Source: Desulfobacterales bacterium
GTDB taxonomy: Bacteria > Desulfobacterota > Desulfobacteria > Desulfobacterales > Desulfobacteraceae
Assembly (NCBI GenBank): GCA_022361095.1
Contig: JAKSBO010000449.1
Span: forward strand, 1 to 5,930
Direction of reading: 5' to 3'
Length of the DNA: 5,930 nucleotides
The notes below the pieces were generated by a model, which searched no databases, was not told the DNA's origin, and saw only the letters and a list, made by a program, of their open reading frames with translations. Of the stretch, positions 5,909 to 5,930 are shown piece by piece. The stretch's first letter is position 1. Every line of letters starts with the position of its first letter. The translations under genes were made by a program, and so were the position numbers.

Positions 5909-5930
5909 GATCCTGCCCCGAAAAATTGGA

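Noticed and set aside
5885..5930. Possible C-terminal end of an upstream gene that overlaps cbiET
   Set aside because: All three minus-strand frames are open over the last 38 bases, and two end just inside cbiET (one as an ATGA overlap). With only about 13 codons visible, neither frame nor family can be decided.
5893..5930. Cobalamin riboswitch or operon promoter upstream of cbiET
   Set aside because: Only 38 bases are available, with no B12-box-like sequence. A regulatory leader, if any, lies outside the window.

Overview
The window carries a block of cobalamin (vitamin B12) corrin-ring genes, all on the minus strand. Downstream of it (at low coordinates) is a truncated pentapeptide-repeat gene on the same strand. 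In transcription order (high to low coordinates) the genes are: cbiET (fused C5/C15 methyltransferase-decarboxylase), cbiF/cobM (C11 methyltransferase), cbiG (lactone hydrolase), cbiH/cobJ (C17 methyltransferase, ring contraction), cobQ/cbiP (cobyric acid synthase), a 121-base AT-rich gap, and the 5' part of the pentapeptide-repeat gene.

The presence of a stand-alone CbiG and the absence of a CobG-type oxygenase in this stretch point to the oxygen-independent, early-cobalt pathway, so an anaerobe or facultative anaerobe is likely. The moderately GC-rich genes and the cbiE-cbiT fusion would suit a sulfate-reducing deltaproteobacterium of the Desulfobacteraceae kind, but that placement is an inference, not a result. 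CbiH, CbiF and CbiG catalyse consecutive early steps (ring contraction, C11 methylation, lactone opening with loss of the C2 unit). CbiT and CbiE act later on the contracted ring, and CobQ amidates four side chains near the end. The other steps (cbiA, cbiC, cbiD, cbiJ, cbiL, chelatase) are not in this window and presumably lie upstream of position 5930 or elsewhere.

The operon is tightly telescoped. Three of its four junctions are 4-base start/stop overlaps (GTGA, ATGA, ATGA). The fourth, cbiG/cbiH, is a 109-base out-of-frame overlap whose start codon can be fixed from the sequence alone. The cobalamin promoter, and any cobalamin riboswitch, must lie beyond the right edge. The gap at 460-580 is about 25% GC over its main 100 bases. 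It holds a plausible promoter for the pentapeptide-repeat gene and a small GATAC-type tandem repeat just before that gene's start. No convincing intrinsic terminator was found there.

I see no mobile element, CRISPR array, RNA gene or clearly new system. The most notable points are the long cbiG/cbiH overlap and the perfectly phased 20-coil pentapeptide solenoid next to the operon.
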